Under the pieces are notes generated by a model, which saw nothing but the letters and a program-made list of their open reading frames with translations, did no database searches and was not told where the DNA came from. Made by a program: the position numbers and the translations under genes. 64,000 nt of DNA from Prorocentrum cordatum. Its lineage: Eukaryota; Sar; Dinophyceae; Prorocentrales; Prorocentraceae. Location: assembly GCA_963575745.1 (NCBI GenBank), contig CAUYUJ010022444.1:1-64000 (forward strand), read 5' to 3'. Position 1 is the stretch's first letter; each line of letters opens with the position of its first letter. Shown here piece after piece: positions 55,726 through 64,000 of the stretch.

Positions 55726-55878
55726 CACACGACTTTTTAAACTTACACAGTTATAGGGGTTTTTCGTTTTCACGACTTTTTGTTTCACGACTTCTTCTCG
55801 TGTTTTTTTCACGACTTGCTTCACGACTTTTTTTCACGACTTTTTTTTTCGTTTTTTGCACGACTTTTTTTTGTTCTC
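55726..55878. repeat. Degenerate TTCACGACTTTTT repeat, about 9 copies
   Basis: CACGACTTTTT separated by T-rich spacers of variable length. Not the TTTAGGG-type telomere repeat. Confidence 0.8.
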
Positions 55879-55994
55879 ACGCCCCGTCGGGGGCCCTGAC
55901 GTCCGCCGGTGCATATTTTTCTTTTCGTTCCCCGCTCCGCGGCCCGACGAGTCCCCCGACCCCTTCCGTGCGGGTGGGCTTGCGTCCCGGATCC

Positions 55995-56150
55995 ACGGGG
56001 CCCCAGGGACGCACCAATGAACACACACACACAATGCCCAGGATTCCCCATACCTTCTGGGTTCTGGTTTCCCCCCCCCCCCCCTTCTCATATTTTCTAT
56101 ATTGATTTGGGAGCCGACGATGCGTTGTGTCTTTTTTTGTTCACCCTCCA
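55995..56150. repeat. Dispersed repeat R-D, copy 4
   Basis: ACGGGGCCCCAGGGACGC to GCGTTGTGTC, with TTCTGGGTTCTGG and a long C run inside. The most diverged of the four. Confidence 0.7.
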
Positions 56151-56253
56151 TGTTTGAAGGTCCCCGCAGCCGGATGGCGGGCCCCAGAAGCCGACATCTC
56201 CAGAAAAACTGCCAGAATGAGGGGAAAAAACATCGTCGGAGATCTGGGTGCAC

Positions 56254-56412
56254 TTAGGTCGGGCATGTCCCTTTAAAGGCGGATTTTGGACGACAAATAA
56301 AAGTAGCCCGAAAATATTCTACAAAATGCGCCAAAATACTAAACAATCGTCCCCAGACGAAGTTTTGACTTTTTTTGAACATCCCTCCTGAAAAGGGACA
56401 CGCCCGACTTGA
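56254..56412. mobile_element. Foldback MITE M1, copy 7 (short class, 159 bp)
   Basis: TTAGGTCGGGCATGTCCC to CGCCCGACTTGA. Flanks GGGTGCAC and GGGTACGC agree at 6 of 8. Left arm with GGCGGATTTTGGACGACAAA as in copy 2. Confidence 0.88.
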
Positions 56413-56583
56413 GGGTACGCTGATCCTGGCTAGGCCGATCCTGGCACTACGGCTGGTGGACTCCACCCTCCTGGCCCACCCGGCCAGGCAGAGCGTTGAG
56501 CACCGGTGAGGGGCAACGTCAGGTCGGGACCAGCCCAGAAGGGGAAACATCGCCCTGGAATCGGCGATACATCGCCACTAGGT

Positions 56584-56774
56584 TTATGTCGGGCCGGTCC
56601 CCCTACAGGGGGACTTTCGATGAAAAATAAAAACTACCCCAAGAATACCCCAACAGGGTTAAAAATACTAACAAAATAGTCCCCAGACCATTTTGGGACT
56701 ATTTTTTGATTATTTTTGGGGTACTTGTTATTTTTCGTCGAAAATCCCCCTGTAGGGAGACAGGCCCGACCTAA
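56584..56774. mobile_element. Foldback MITE M1, copy 8 (long class, 191 bp)
   Basis: TTATGTCGGGCCGGTCCCCC to AGGCCCGACCTAA. Flanks CACTAGGT and CATTAGAT agree at 6 of 8. Arms carry TTTCGATGAAAA and TTTCGTCGAAAA. Confidence 0.92.
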
Positions 56775-57321
56775 CATTAGATGGGCCATAGCCCCCGGAT
56801 GGCAACTCCGCACATTCCTGGGCTGGGTGGGCCACCGAGTCCCCATCGGCAGTGAATGGGCGATTCGGGGTCGAGGCGTTCCCGCACGGAGCACCATCCC
56901 TGTCCCCCGTGGTCTTTCACTCGGGTCTCTCGCCACCGTTCGAGACGATCTGGGCCCCCCCAGAACCCCCTTGGCGAGGCGCAGCCGCTTGAGAGCACCC
57001 CGAGGCCAGAAGACCGCCGAGATCAAGCGAAAACGCCCGAAAACCTCAGACACCTCGAACCCCCACCATGAGCCTACAACCCCTCACACGTGGCCCCTGA
57101 CCTCCTGGCCCCATTAGCCAGGAGGGCGTGTGCACCGGCCTTGGCCCCTATGCCGGCCCGACACCCGCGCAGGTGAAGGGCAGGCAGTTCGTCGACGCCC
57201 TCCCGCGGCAGCCTGCGTTGGTGGAGGCCATCTTGAGGGAGGACGGGACCTTTGGGCGGCGAGCCCAGGGGGGAGGCGGGAGGCAGACCCAAACCCCCTC
57301 ACGTCGTGGGAGAATCACGAC
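56775..57321. other. No recognisable feature
   Basis: About 550 bp of complex GC-rich sequence without shared repeats. Open frames on both strands do not resemble a known family. Confidence 0.4.
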
Positions 57322-57424
57322 TCGCCATCGCTCGGACGTCCCATTCCCGTGCGTTTCTCGGTTTCGCGCGTGATTTTTGCTTTTTCTCGATGGTCCAGGA
57401 TCGTCCTCAATGGTTCTCGCCTAG
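57322..57424. repeat. Dispersed repeat R-C, copy 3
   Basis: CGCCATCGCTCGGACGTCCC to CAATGGTTCTCGCC, with CGCGCGTGATTTTTGC inside. Confidence 0.8.
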
Positions 57425-57544
57425 AACAAATGGTCCAGACCTCTGGTGGTCCACGCTGCCCATCGGTCGGAAGAAGTTAGGTAGAAGCATGACGCAGGAA
57501 GCCACTCGATCATTGAAGTAGGACGGCGCCCACAGTAGAATGAG

Positions 57545-57624
57545 ATCGGGTCGTCGTCGTCGCCGTCGTCGTAGTCCTCGTCCTCGTCCTCGTCATCGTC
57601 TTCGCCGCCGCCGCCGCCGTCGGT

Positions 57625-57660
<36 letters not shown>

Positions 57661-57684
57661 TTCGTCGGCGTCGTCGTCGTCGTA

Positions 57685-57720
<36 letters not shown>

Positions 57721-57748
57721 TTCGCCTCTGCCACCGCCGTCGGTGTCG

Positions 57749-57779
<31 letters not shown>

Positions 57780-57783
57780 TGGT

Positions 57784-57823
<40 letters not shown>

Positions 57824-57824
57824 G

Positions 57825-57855
<31 letters not shown>

Positions 57856-58020
57856 TTCGTCGGTGTCGTCGTCGTCGTCGTAGTTGTCGTCGTCGTCGTC
57901 TTCGCCTCTGCCACCGCCGTAGGTGTCGTCGTCATCGTCGTCGTCGTCGTTGGTGTCGTCGTCGTCGTCGTCGTCGTCGTCGGCGTCGTCGTCGTCTTCG
58001 CCTCTGCCGCCGCCGTTGGT

Positions 58021-58052
<32 letters not shown>

Positions 58053-58056
58053 GTCG

Positions 58057-58106
<50 letters not shown>

Positions 58107-58178
58107 TCAGTGTCGGCGGCACCCGTCGTTGTCCTCACCCTCGTCCTCGTCCTCGTCTCGTCCTCGTCTCGTCTTTGC

Positions 58179-58228
<50 letters not shown>

Positions 58229-58318
58229 GTGTCGTCGGTCGTCGTCGTCGTCGTCGTCGTCTTCGCCTCTGCCGCCGCCGTCCCCGTCGTCGTCCTCGTC
58301 GTCGTCGTCGTCGTCGGT

Positions 58319-58363
<45 letters not shown>

Positions 58364-58452
58364 TTCGCCTCTGCCGCCGCCGTCGGTGTCGTCGTCGTCG
58401 TCGTCGTTGTGGTGTCGGCGTCGCCGTCAACAACAAGATCGTCGTCGTCGTA

Positions 58453-58489
<37 letters not shown>

Positions 58490-58818
58490 GTGTCGTCGTC
58501 GTCGTCGCCTCTGCCGCCGCCGTCGGTGTCGTCGTCGTCGTCGTCCTAGTCGTCGTCGTCTTGTTGTCGTCCGTCGTCGTCGTCGTCAGTGTCGTCGCCG
58601 TCGTCGTCGCAGTCGTGGTCGTCGTCGTCGTGTCGTCGTGTCGTCGGTCGTCGTCTCGTCGTCGCGTCGTCGTCGTCGGTCCGCTCTCGTCGTCGTCGTC
58701 GTCGTCGTCGTCGTAGCCGTCGTCGTCGTCGATCGTCCGTCGCGTCGTCGTGTCGTCGTCGGGTTCGTCGTCGTCGTCGTCGTCGTCCGTCGTCGACTTC
58801 GTCTGCGCCGTCGTCGGT

Positions 58819-58854
<36 letters not shown>

Positions 58855-58857
58855 CTA

Positions 58858-58897
<40 letters not shown>

Positions 58898-59091
58898 GTG
58901 TCGTCGTCGTCGTCGCAGTCGTCGGCGTCGTCGTCGTCTTCGTCGTCGTTGTCGCCGTCGGCGTCGTCGCCGTTGTCGTCGTAGTCGTCGTCGTCATCGT
59001 AGTCGTCGTCGTTGTCGTCGTCGTAGCCGTCGTCGTCGTCGTCGTCGTCGTCGTCGGCGGCTTCGTCGTAGTCGTTGTCGGTGTCGTCGGT

Positions 59092-59123
<32 letters not shown>

Positions 59124-59243
59124 CTTCGCCTCTGCCGCCGCCGTCGGTGTCGTCGTCGTCGTCGACGTCGTCGTTGTCGTCGTCGTAGTCGTCGTTGTCG
59201 TCGTAGTCGTCGTCGTAGTCGTCGTCGTCGTCGTCGTCGTGTA

Positions 59244-59284
<41 letters not shown>

Positions 59285-59622
59285 GTCGGTCGTCGCTGCC
59301 GCCGCCGTCGGTGTTCGTCGTCGTCGTCGTCGTCCTAGTCGTCGTCGTCTCGTCGTGTCGTCGGCGTCGTCGTCGTCGTTCGTCGTCGTCGTTCTCTTCG
59401 CCCCTGCCCGCCGTCGCCGTCGTTGTCGTCGTCGCCGCCGTCGTCGTCGTCGTCGTCGTCGTAGCCGTCGTCGTCGGCGTCGCCGTAGTCGTCGTAGTCG
59501 TCGTCGTCGCTGTTCGTCTCGTCGTCGGTGTCGTCGTGTCGTCGTAGCGTCGTCGTCGTCGTCGTCGTCGGCGGCGGTTGTCGTTACTCGTCGTCGGTGT
59601 CGTCGTCGTAGTCGTGTTCGGT

Positions 59623-59656
<34 letters not shown>

Positions 59657-59990
59657 TCGTCGGTCGTCGACTTCGCCTCTGCGCCGCCGTCGGTGTCGTC
59701 GTCGTCGTCGTCGTCGGCGTCGGCGTCGTCGTCAACAACAAGATCGTCGTCGTGGTCGTCGTCGTCGTCGTAGTCGTCGTCGTCGTAGTCGTCGTCGTCG
59801 TCGTCGGGGTCGTCGTCGTCGTCGTCGCCTCTGCCGCGCCGTCGGTGTCGTTGTCGTCGTCGTCGTCCTTGTCGTCGCGTCGTCGTCGTCGTCGTCAGTG
59901 TCGTCGTCGTCGTCGTCCGTCGGCGTCGTCGTCGTCGTTCGTCGGCGTCGTCGTCGCGTCGTCGCCGTCGTCGTAGTCGTCGTCGTCGTA

Positions 59991-60036
<46 letters not shown>

Positions 60037-60065
60037 GCGGCGGCGTCGTCGTAGTCGTCGTCGGT

Positions 60066-60104
<39 letters not shown>

Positions 60105-60320
60105 TTCGCCCCTGCCGCCGCCGTCGCCGTCGTTGTCGTCGTCGTCGTCGTCGACGGCGTCGTCGTAAAGGTCGTCGTCGTCGTCGGCGTCGTCGTCAAC
60201 GTCGTCGTCGTCGTCGGCGTCGTCGTCGTCGTCGGCGTCGTCGTCGTCGGCGTCGTCGTAGTCGTCGTCGTCGGTGTCGACGGCGTCGTCGTCGTCGTTC
60301 AGTGTCGGCGGCACCGGTCG
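57545..60320. repeat. (GTC)n block, 2.8 kb
   Basis: Mostly GTC with GTA, GTG, GCC and GTT variants. TTCGCCTCTGCCGCCGCCGT recurs at least six times and CAACAACAAGATCGTCGTCG twice, so the block has a higher-order structure and grew by segmental duplication. The ends share GTTCAGTGTCGGCGGCACC (~58104 and ~60298). Very long open frames on both strands are compositional. Confidence 0.97.
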
Positions 60321-60785
60321 TAAGGCCTCTCCAGTACCTGCTTTCAACGACTGGTGTGTATGACAAATCATGGCGTCGGGGGGCTGGTAAGTCGGAGGGT
60401 CAGAGGCTCAGAGGGCTCCCGGCCCTCCGAGAAGCTGCAGGGCGCTCTGCAGGAGGCCTCGATAGGAGGCAAACAAATCTACCCCCATCATAACCACCCA
60501 GACACGCGAAGCCGTTTAGCAGACGCGCCCAAAGAAGGAATCGAGCAGGGCAAGGCTGCTCAATAAACGCCCAGGGCCGTTTAGTAAACGCCAATTGTCC
60601 GGTCCGGGTAGTTTGCCCTCTCTCAAATCGAGGGCCTCTGAGAACCCCGCTGCCTTCCCAGAACCTTGAGATCCGACGTTGCGAACAAAAACTGCAGCGT
60701 TGCCAAAGGCCACGGCCGGAGCCTCGGACCCCTCTTTCCGCGGCATTTGTCGCGCCGGATCCATCTGTGATGGCCTGGGGTCGGC

Positions 60786-60962
60786 TGCACGCAACGAGTG
60801 ACCCTGGGTAAGAGTGACCTTTAGTGCGGGGCTCAACGGGGGACGCGTGGTTGCCAAGCCTAGGCGCGCAAGCCGCTTCTACCGCTTCGCGTTCAGCGAT
60901 CGGCGGGGCCCCATTGGGCCCGAACCAGAAGTCACTCCGGCGAAAGGTCACTCTGACGTACA
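60786..60962. mobile_element. TIR element M3, copy 2 (177 bp)
   Basis: TGCACGCAACGAGTGACCCT at the left and GGTCACTCTGACGTACA at the right. Shares CTACCGCTTCGCG and TCACTCCGGCGAAAGGTCAC with the other copies. Confidence 0.8.
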
Positions 60963-61249
60963 ATTGGCCGTGGTCCGAAAACGGGCGACAGAGCCTGGCG
61001 TGAACAGATTGCAGCGCCCGGATCTCAGAGATGGCCTGCCCCCTCTCCCCTCCCCCCATCGGCGCGGCGCGGGACCTTGCACTCGCGGCCATGGTCGGAG
61101 CGCACGCCCGACTTCACGCGGACGCCCAGCTGGATCTGCAAGCGTACTCGGCTCGGGTCGTACGCCACGGGGTACACCTGGGCCGCGAAGGAGGGTGCAG
61201 TACAACCGAACATCTGATCAAGAAAATATAATTCAAGAACTCCGGGCCA

Positions 61250-61385
61250 GCACCCCGGAAGTTTCTTGAAGCAAGCCTGGGCAGATTTCTGTGGTTTGCG
61301 CCGGAGGTGCGAACGTGCTCGAGAAGCTGGGCCGGCTGTTGGGCAAGCTGGTTCAGACACGTTGGCCCAGCTTTTCGGGAGGAGG
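61250..61385. repeat. Dispersed repeat R-F, copy 2
   Basis: GCAAGCCTGGGCAGATTTC, CGAACGTGCTCGAGAAGC and TTGGCCCAGCTTTTCGGGA in the same order as 7985-8135. Confidence 0.75.
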
Positions 61386-61477
61386 TCTCTTCATCATATG
61401 CTCGACTGTACACATGCGCTGAGAAAACTTGCGACACGACATCTTCAGACGAAGCAGAAACGCCAGAAACATACACT

Positions 61478-61612
61478 TTTGGCGCTCCGCGCGGATTTCT
61501 TGGATCTGCACCGGACCCCCTACCTGGCGCGCGGAGCGCGCCAGGGGCGGCGCCAGAGGCGTCGCCGGGGGGGCCCCAGCGCGGATCCAAGAAATCCGCG
61601 CGGAGCGCCAAA
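61478..61612. mobile_element. Foldback element M2, copy 2 (opposite orientation)
   Basis: TTTGGCGCTCCGCGCGGATT at the left and its reverse complement at the right. The centre CCTGGCGCGCGGAGCGCGCC matches the centre of copy 1 on the other strand. Flanks outside the core are more diverged. Confidence 0.8.
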
Positions 61613-61807
61613 CGTTTCTGTTGATGAAGCTGTTTCTTCTTCGAGATCAGAGCAGCTGCGATAAGACATCTTGCGGCACACCCTTGGACGAGGTTCGAGC
61701 CTCCTGACGTGCCCCAGGGCATTTGTGGGCCCCCAGGGCCGGTGGGGGGGGCACGAACCTCCCGCGGGGGCACCTGCCAGCGGGCCAGCTTCCGCATGTG
61801 ACGCGCC

Positions 61808-62013
61808 GGTTTCGGACGAAACAGCAAATACTCAACAATACCCCAGAATAGTAAAACCTAGTCGAAAATGGTCCCCAGACCAGTTTTTATATATTTACAG
61901 TTATTTATTTATTTATTTATTTATGTATTTATATCTATATCTATATCTATATCTATCTATCTATATATATACACATATGGAAATTGGTCCTGTAGAGGGA
62001 CAGGCCCGCCTGA
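61808..62013. mobile_element. Foldback MITE M1, copy 9 (degenerate)
   Basis: The left terminus is lost; TTTCGGACGAAAC remains of the left arm. The centre is ATGGTCCCCAGACC. The right arm CCTGTAGAGGGACAGGCCCG is of the short class. TTTA and ATCT microsatellites (61895-61978) have expanded between centre and right arm. Confidence 0.75.
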
Positions 62014-62144
62014 ATCCTAGTGGCCCTCCCCCGAATTCTCGCCTGCACGCGGGAGTGACCCCCAGGCAAGGAGTGGCCTCTGGTGCGCGGCGCTCGGGGG
62101 CCGCGAGGGCGCCAGATCCCAGCGCGCAGGCCAGTGCGGGGGGA

Positions 62145-62395
62145 TCCTCCTCCTCCTCCTCCTCTTCCTCCTCCTCCTCCTCCTCCTCCGTGCCTCCTCC
62201 GTGCCTCCTCCTCCTCCTCCTTCTCCTTCTCCTCCTCCTCCTCCTCCGTGCCTCCTCCTCCTCCTCCCCTCCTCCTCCTCCTCCTCCTCCTCCTCCTCCT
62301 CCCCCACCTCCTCCTCCTCCTCCGTGCCTCCACCTCCTCCTCCTCCTCCTCCTCCTCCTTCTCCTTCTCCTTCTCCTCCTCCTCCTCTCGGGCCG
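62145..62395. repeat. CCT block with CCTCCGTG repeats
   Basis: CCT triplets with TCCGTGCCTCC phrases at intervals. Confidence 0.95.
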
Positions 62396-62601
62396 GGCGA
62401 AACGGGGGATAGCAAAGGGGGGGTTTGAGAATCAGCTCACGTAGCTGATTTTCCCGGAGGCGCCCATGTGTCGAGGAATGGGCCCCTCGGTGGGGCCGAA
62501 ACCAGGTGCATGCAGCAGATTTCGCACCCCCTCCTTTCCGAATCCCCCCTTTCGTTTGTCCCGATCCTTCTCCTCCTCTTCCTCCTCCTCCTCCTCCACC
62601 G

Positions 62602-62910
62602 CGGACCCGCACTAGAGGTTACTGTGGCGAAGGGTCACTCTTACGCGTAGCCGAGAATGCCCTCGGCTGCACGTAAGAGTGACCCCATGCAAGACTGACC
62701 TTTGGTGCGCGGCTTTTAGGGAGGCGCGGGCGGGGCCAAACGGCAGCGCGCAGGCCGCTGCTGTCACATCGCGTTCAGCGGTCGGTGGGCCCCCCCGCAC
62801 CCAAGGTCACTCCGGCGAAAGGTCCCGCCTTCGTGCAGTCGAGGGGATTCTCGGCTATGCGTAAGAGTGACCCTTCGCCACAGTGGCCTTTAGTGCGGGC
62901 CCACGGAGGG
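62602..62910. mobile_element. TIR element M3, copy 3, inside a ~305 bp palindrome
   Basis: The M3 core (62668-62837) is flanked by extra arms. GACCCGCACTAGAGGTTACT and GTGGCGAAGGGTCACTCTTA at the left pair with TAAGAGTGACCCTTCGCCAC and CCTTTAGTGCGGGCC at the right. A CCT tract lies just left (62567-62596) and a GGA tract just right (62905 on), so even the microsatellites are mirror images. Confidence 0.8.
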
Positions 62911-63115
62911 GGAGGAGGAGGAGGAGGAGGAGGAGAAGGAGGAGGAGGAGGAAGGAGGATGAGGAGGAGGAGGAGGAGAAGAAGATGGGGGAGAGGAGGA
63001 GGAGGCGGAGGAGGAGGAGGAGGAAGAGGAGGAGGAGGAGGGGGTGGAGGAGGAGGAGGAGGAGGTGGAGGAGGAGGAGGAGGAGGATGAGGATGAGGAG
63101 GAGGTGGAGGCGGAG
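62911..63115. repeat. (GGA)n polypurine block
   Basis: GGA/GAA triplets with T interruptions. Confidence 0.95.
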
Positions 63116-63318
63116 ACCTCTCGCCGCCCGCCTGGTACACCGGCTCGGCTGCAGCCTCGCGCCCACGGCCCGGCGTGCCGTGCGCGCGGCACGCGCCGTG
63201 CGCCCCGCGGCGCGCGCGGCGGCTCCTGGGCGCGCCCCGCTCTCGGCGCCGAGGCGGCGCGCGGCGCCGCGGCCGCGGGCGCCGCGCCGAGCGACGGCCC
63301 CTCGAGGGCCCCCAGCAC
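63116..63318. other. Very GC-rich stretch
   Basis: Dense GGCGCGC/GCGCGCC palindromes, for example GGCGCCGCGGCCGCGGGCGC near 63265. No gene recognised. Confidence 0.5.
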
Positions 63319-63319
63319 G

Positions 63320-63650
63320 CTCCTCCTCCTCCTCCTCCTTCCTCCTCCTCCTCTCCTCCTTGCCCTCCTCCTTCCTCTCTCTCCTTCTCCTCCTCCTCCT
63401 CCTCCCCCTCCTCCTCCTCCTCTTCCTCCTCCTCCCCTCTCCTCCTCCTCTCCTCCTCCCTCCTCCTCCTCCTCCTCCTCTCCTCCTCCTCTCCTCCTCC
63501 TCCTCCTCCTCCTCCTCTCCTCGCCTCCCTCCCTCCTCCTCCTCCTCCTCCTCCTCCCTCCTTCCCTCCTCCTCCTCCTCCTCATCATCACCTCCTTCTC
63601 CTCCCCTCCCTCCACATCTTCCTCCTCCTCCTCCTCCTCCTTCTCTCGAG
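63320..63650. repeat. (CCT)n polypyrimidine block
   Basis: CCT triplets with CTC interruptions, between GC-rich segments that both contain CTCGAGGGCC. Confidence 0.95.
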
Positions 63651-63835
63651 GGCCTCCAGCAGGCCGCCGCACGCGGCCGCGGCCGCCGCGCGGGGGGCCC
63701 GGCCCTGGGCGGCGCGTGCCGCGACCGCCGGCGGCGGCGCGGGCCAGGTGGCCGCCGGAGGCGGCGCGGAGAGGCCCTGCGTAGGGGCCAGGGCGGCCTG
63801 GGATCGGCGGCGGGCCCGGGGGGGAGGGAAGGTCG

Positions 63836-63890
63836 AGGGGGCGTGTCCCCCTGCAGGCGGGTTGAGGAAAATAAAACATAGATTCGAGCA
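63836..63890. mobile_element. Foldback MITE M1, copy 10 (left arm only)
   Basis: GGCGTGTCCCCCTGCAGGCG then AAAATAAAACATAG resemble the M1 left arm. No right arm follows before the window ends. Confidence 0.45.
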
Positions 63891-63894
63891 GTGC

Positions 63895-64000
63895 GCAAAA
63901 AACGACAAGGGACCCGAAAGAGACCCCAAGAGGCTCGACAACGGCTCCCGAGAGTCTCCAAGAAGCCCTCGAGAGGCATCCAACGAGATCACAATGAACG
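63895..64000. repeat. Degenerate ~11 bp repeat (CCAAGAGGC type)
   Basis: AGACCCCAAGAGGCTC, CCGAGAGTCTCCAAG and similar phrases, as at 20.4-22.3 kb and 24.3-24.6 kb. Confidence 0.6.

Noticed and set aside
55726-55878. Telomeric repeat
   Set aside because: The unit CACGACTTTTT is irregular and unlike TTTAGGG-type telomere repeats.
57540-60323. A 927-codon Arg/Ser/Val frame
   Set aside because: Derived from the GTC block; stop-free composition in several frames of both strands.
61685-61715. tRNA B-box-like GGTTCGAGCCTCC
   Set aside because: No matching A box or acceptor stem upstream.

Overview
This 64 kb window looks like a piece of a very large, gene-poor, GC-rich eukaryotic nuclear genome, most probably a dinoflagellate. 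That assignment is an inference. It rests on a degenerate LINE-type retrotransposon (AP-endonuclease, reverse transcriptase, RNase H and a C-terminal Cys/His segment, in the style of dinoflagellate LINEs), on very large amounts of simple-sequence DNA, and on several families of short foldback elements. I found no intact host protein gene, no tRNA, rRNA or spliced-leader gene, and nothing bacterial. One 100-base run of N (37307-37406) is an assembly gap.

Layout. Positions 1-10.9 kb hold low-complexity GAC/GGA blocks, minisatellites and several foldback or dispersed elements. The only recognisable protein-coding material lies at about 10.9-18.4 kb. It is one broken LINE whose frame changes repeatedly and whose reverse-transcriptase catalytic pair reads IDG rather than IDD. 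Between its endonuclease and RT parts sits a 2.3 kb block with a second RNase H fragment on a long open frame, bounded by a T/CT tract and a 340 bp CT tract. Positions 18.4-39 kb are trinucleotide blocks, tandem arrays (a higher-order repeat at 20.4-22.3 kb, a 93 bp repeat at 24.7-25.1 kb, a 102 bp repeat at 29.8-30.7 kb) and MITE-like elements.

Positions 39.3-53.0 kb are the most organised part. Four composite units each start with a conserved header (core CATCCTGTGGTGTTGG), carry a pyrimidine-rich stretch and an array of a ~77-100 bp minisatellite centred on the palindrome CGCATGCG, and end in a conserved trailer (core GGGTCCTTCGCCA). The second unit is split by a minus-strand insertion that has its own inverted trailer, a different (102 bp) minisatellite cargo, an inverted header and about 35 bp terminal inverted repeats.

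Positions 53-64 kb hold more microsatellites, including 2.8 kb of GTC repeat at 57.5-60.3 kb, and the densest cluster of a foldback MITE called M1 here. M1 has eight near-complete and two partial copies in the window. Three copies have perfect 8 bp target-site duplications and four have near-perfect ones. Names such as M1, M2, R-A and 'header' are labels coined here, not database names. Nothing in the window forms an operon or pathway; the features interact as mobile elements nested in one another and in tandem arrays.
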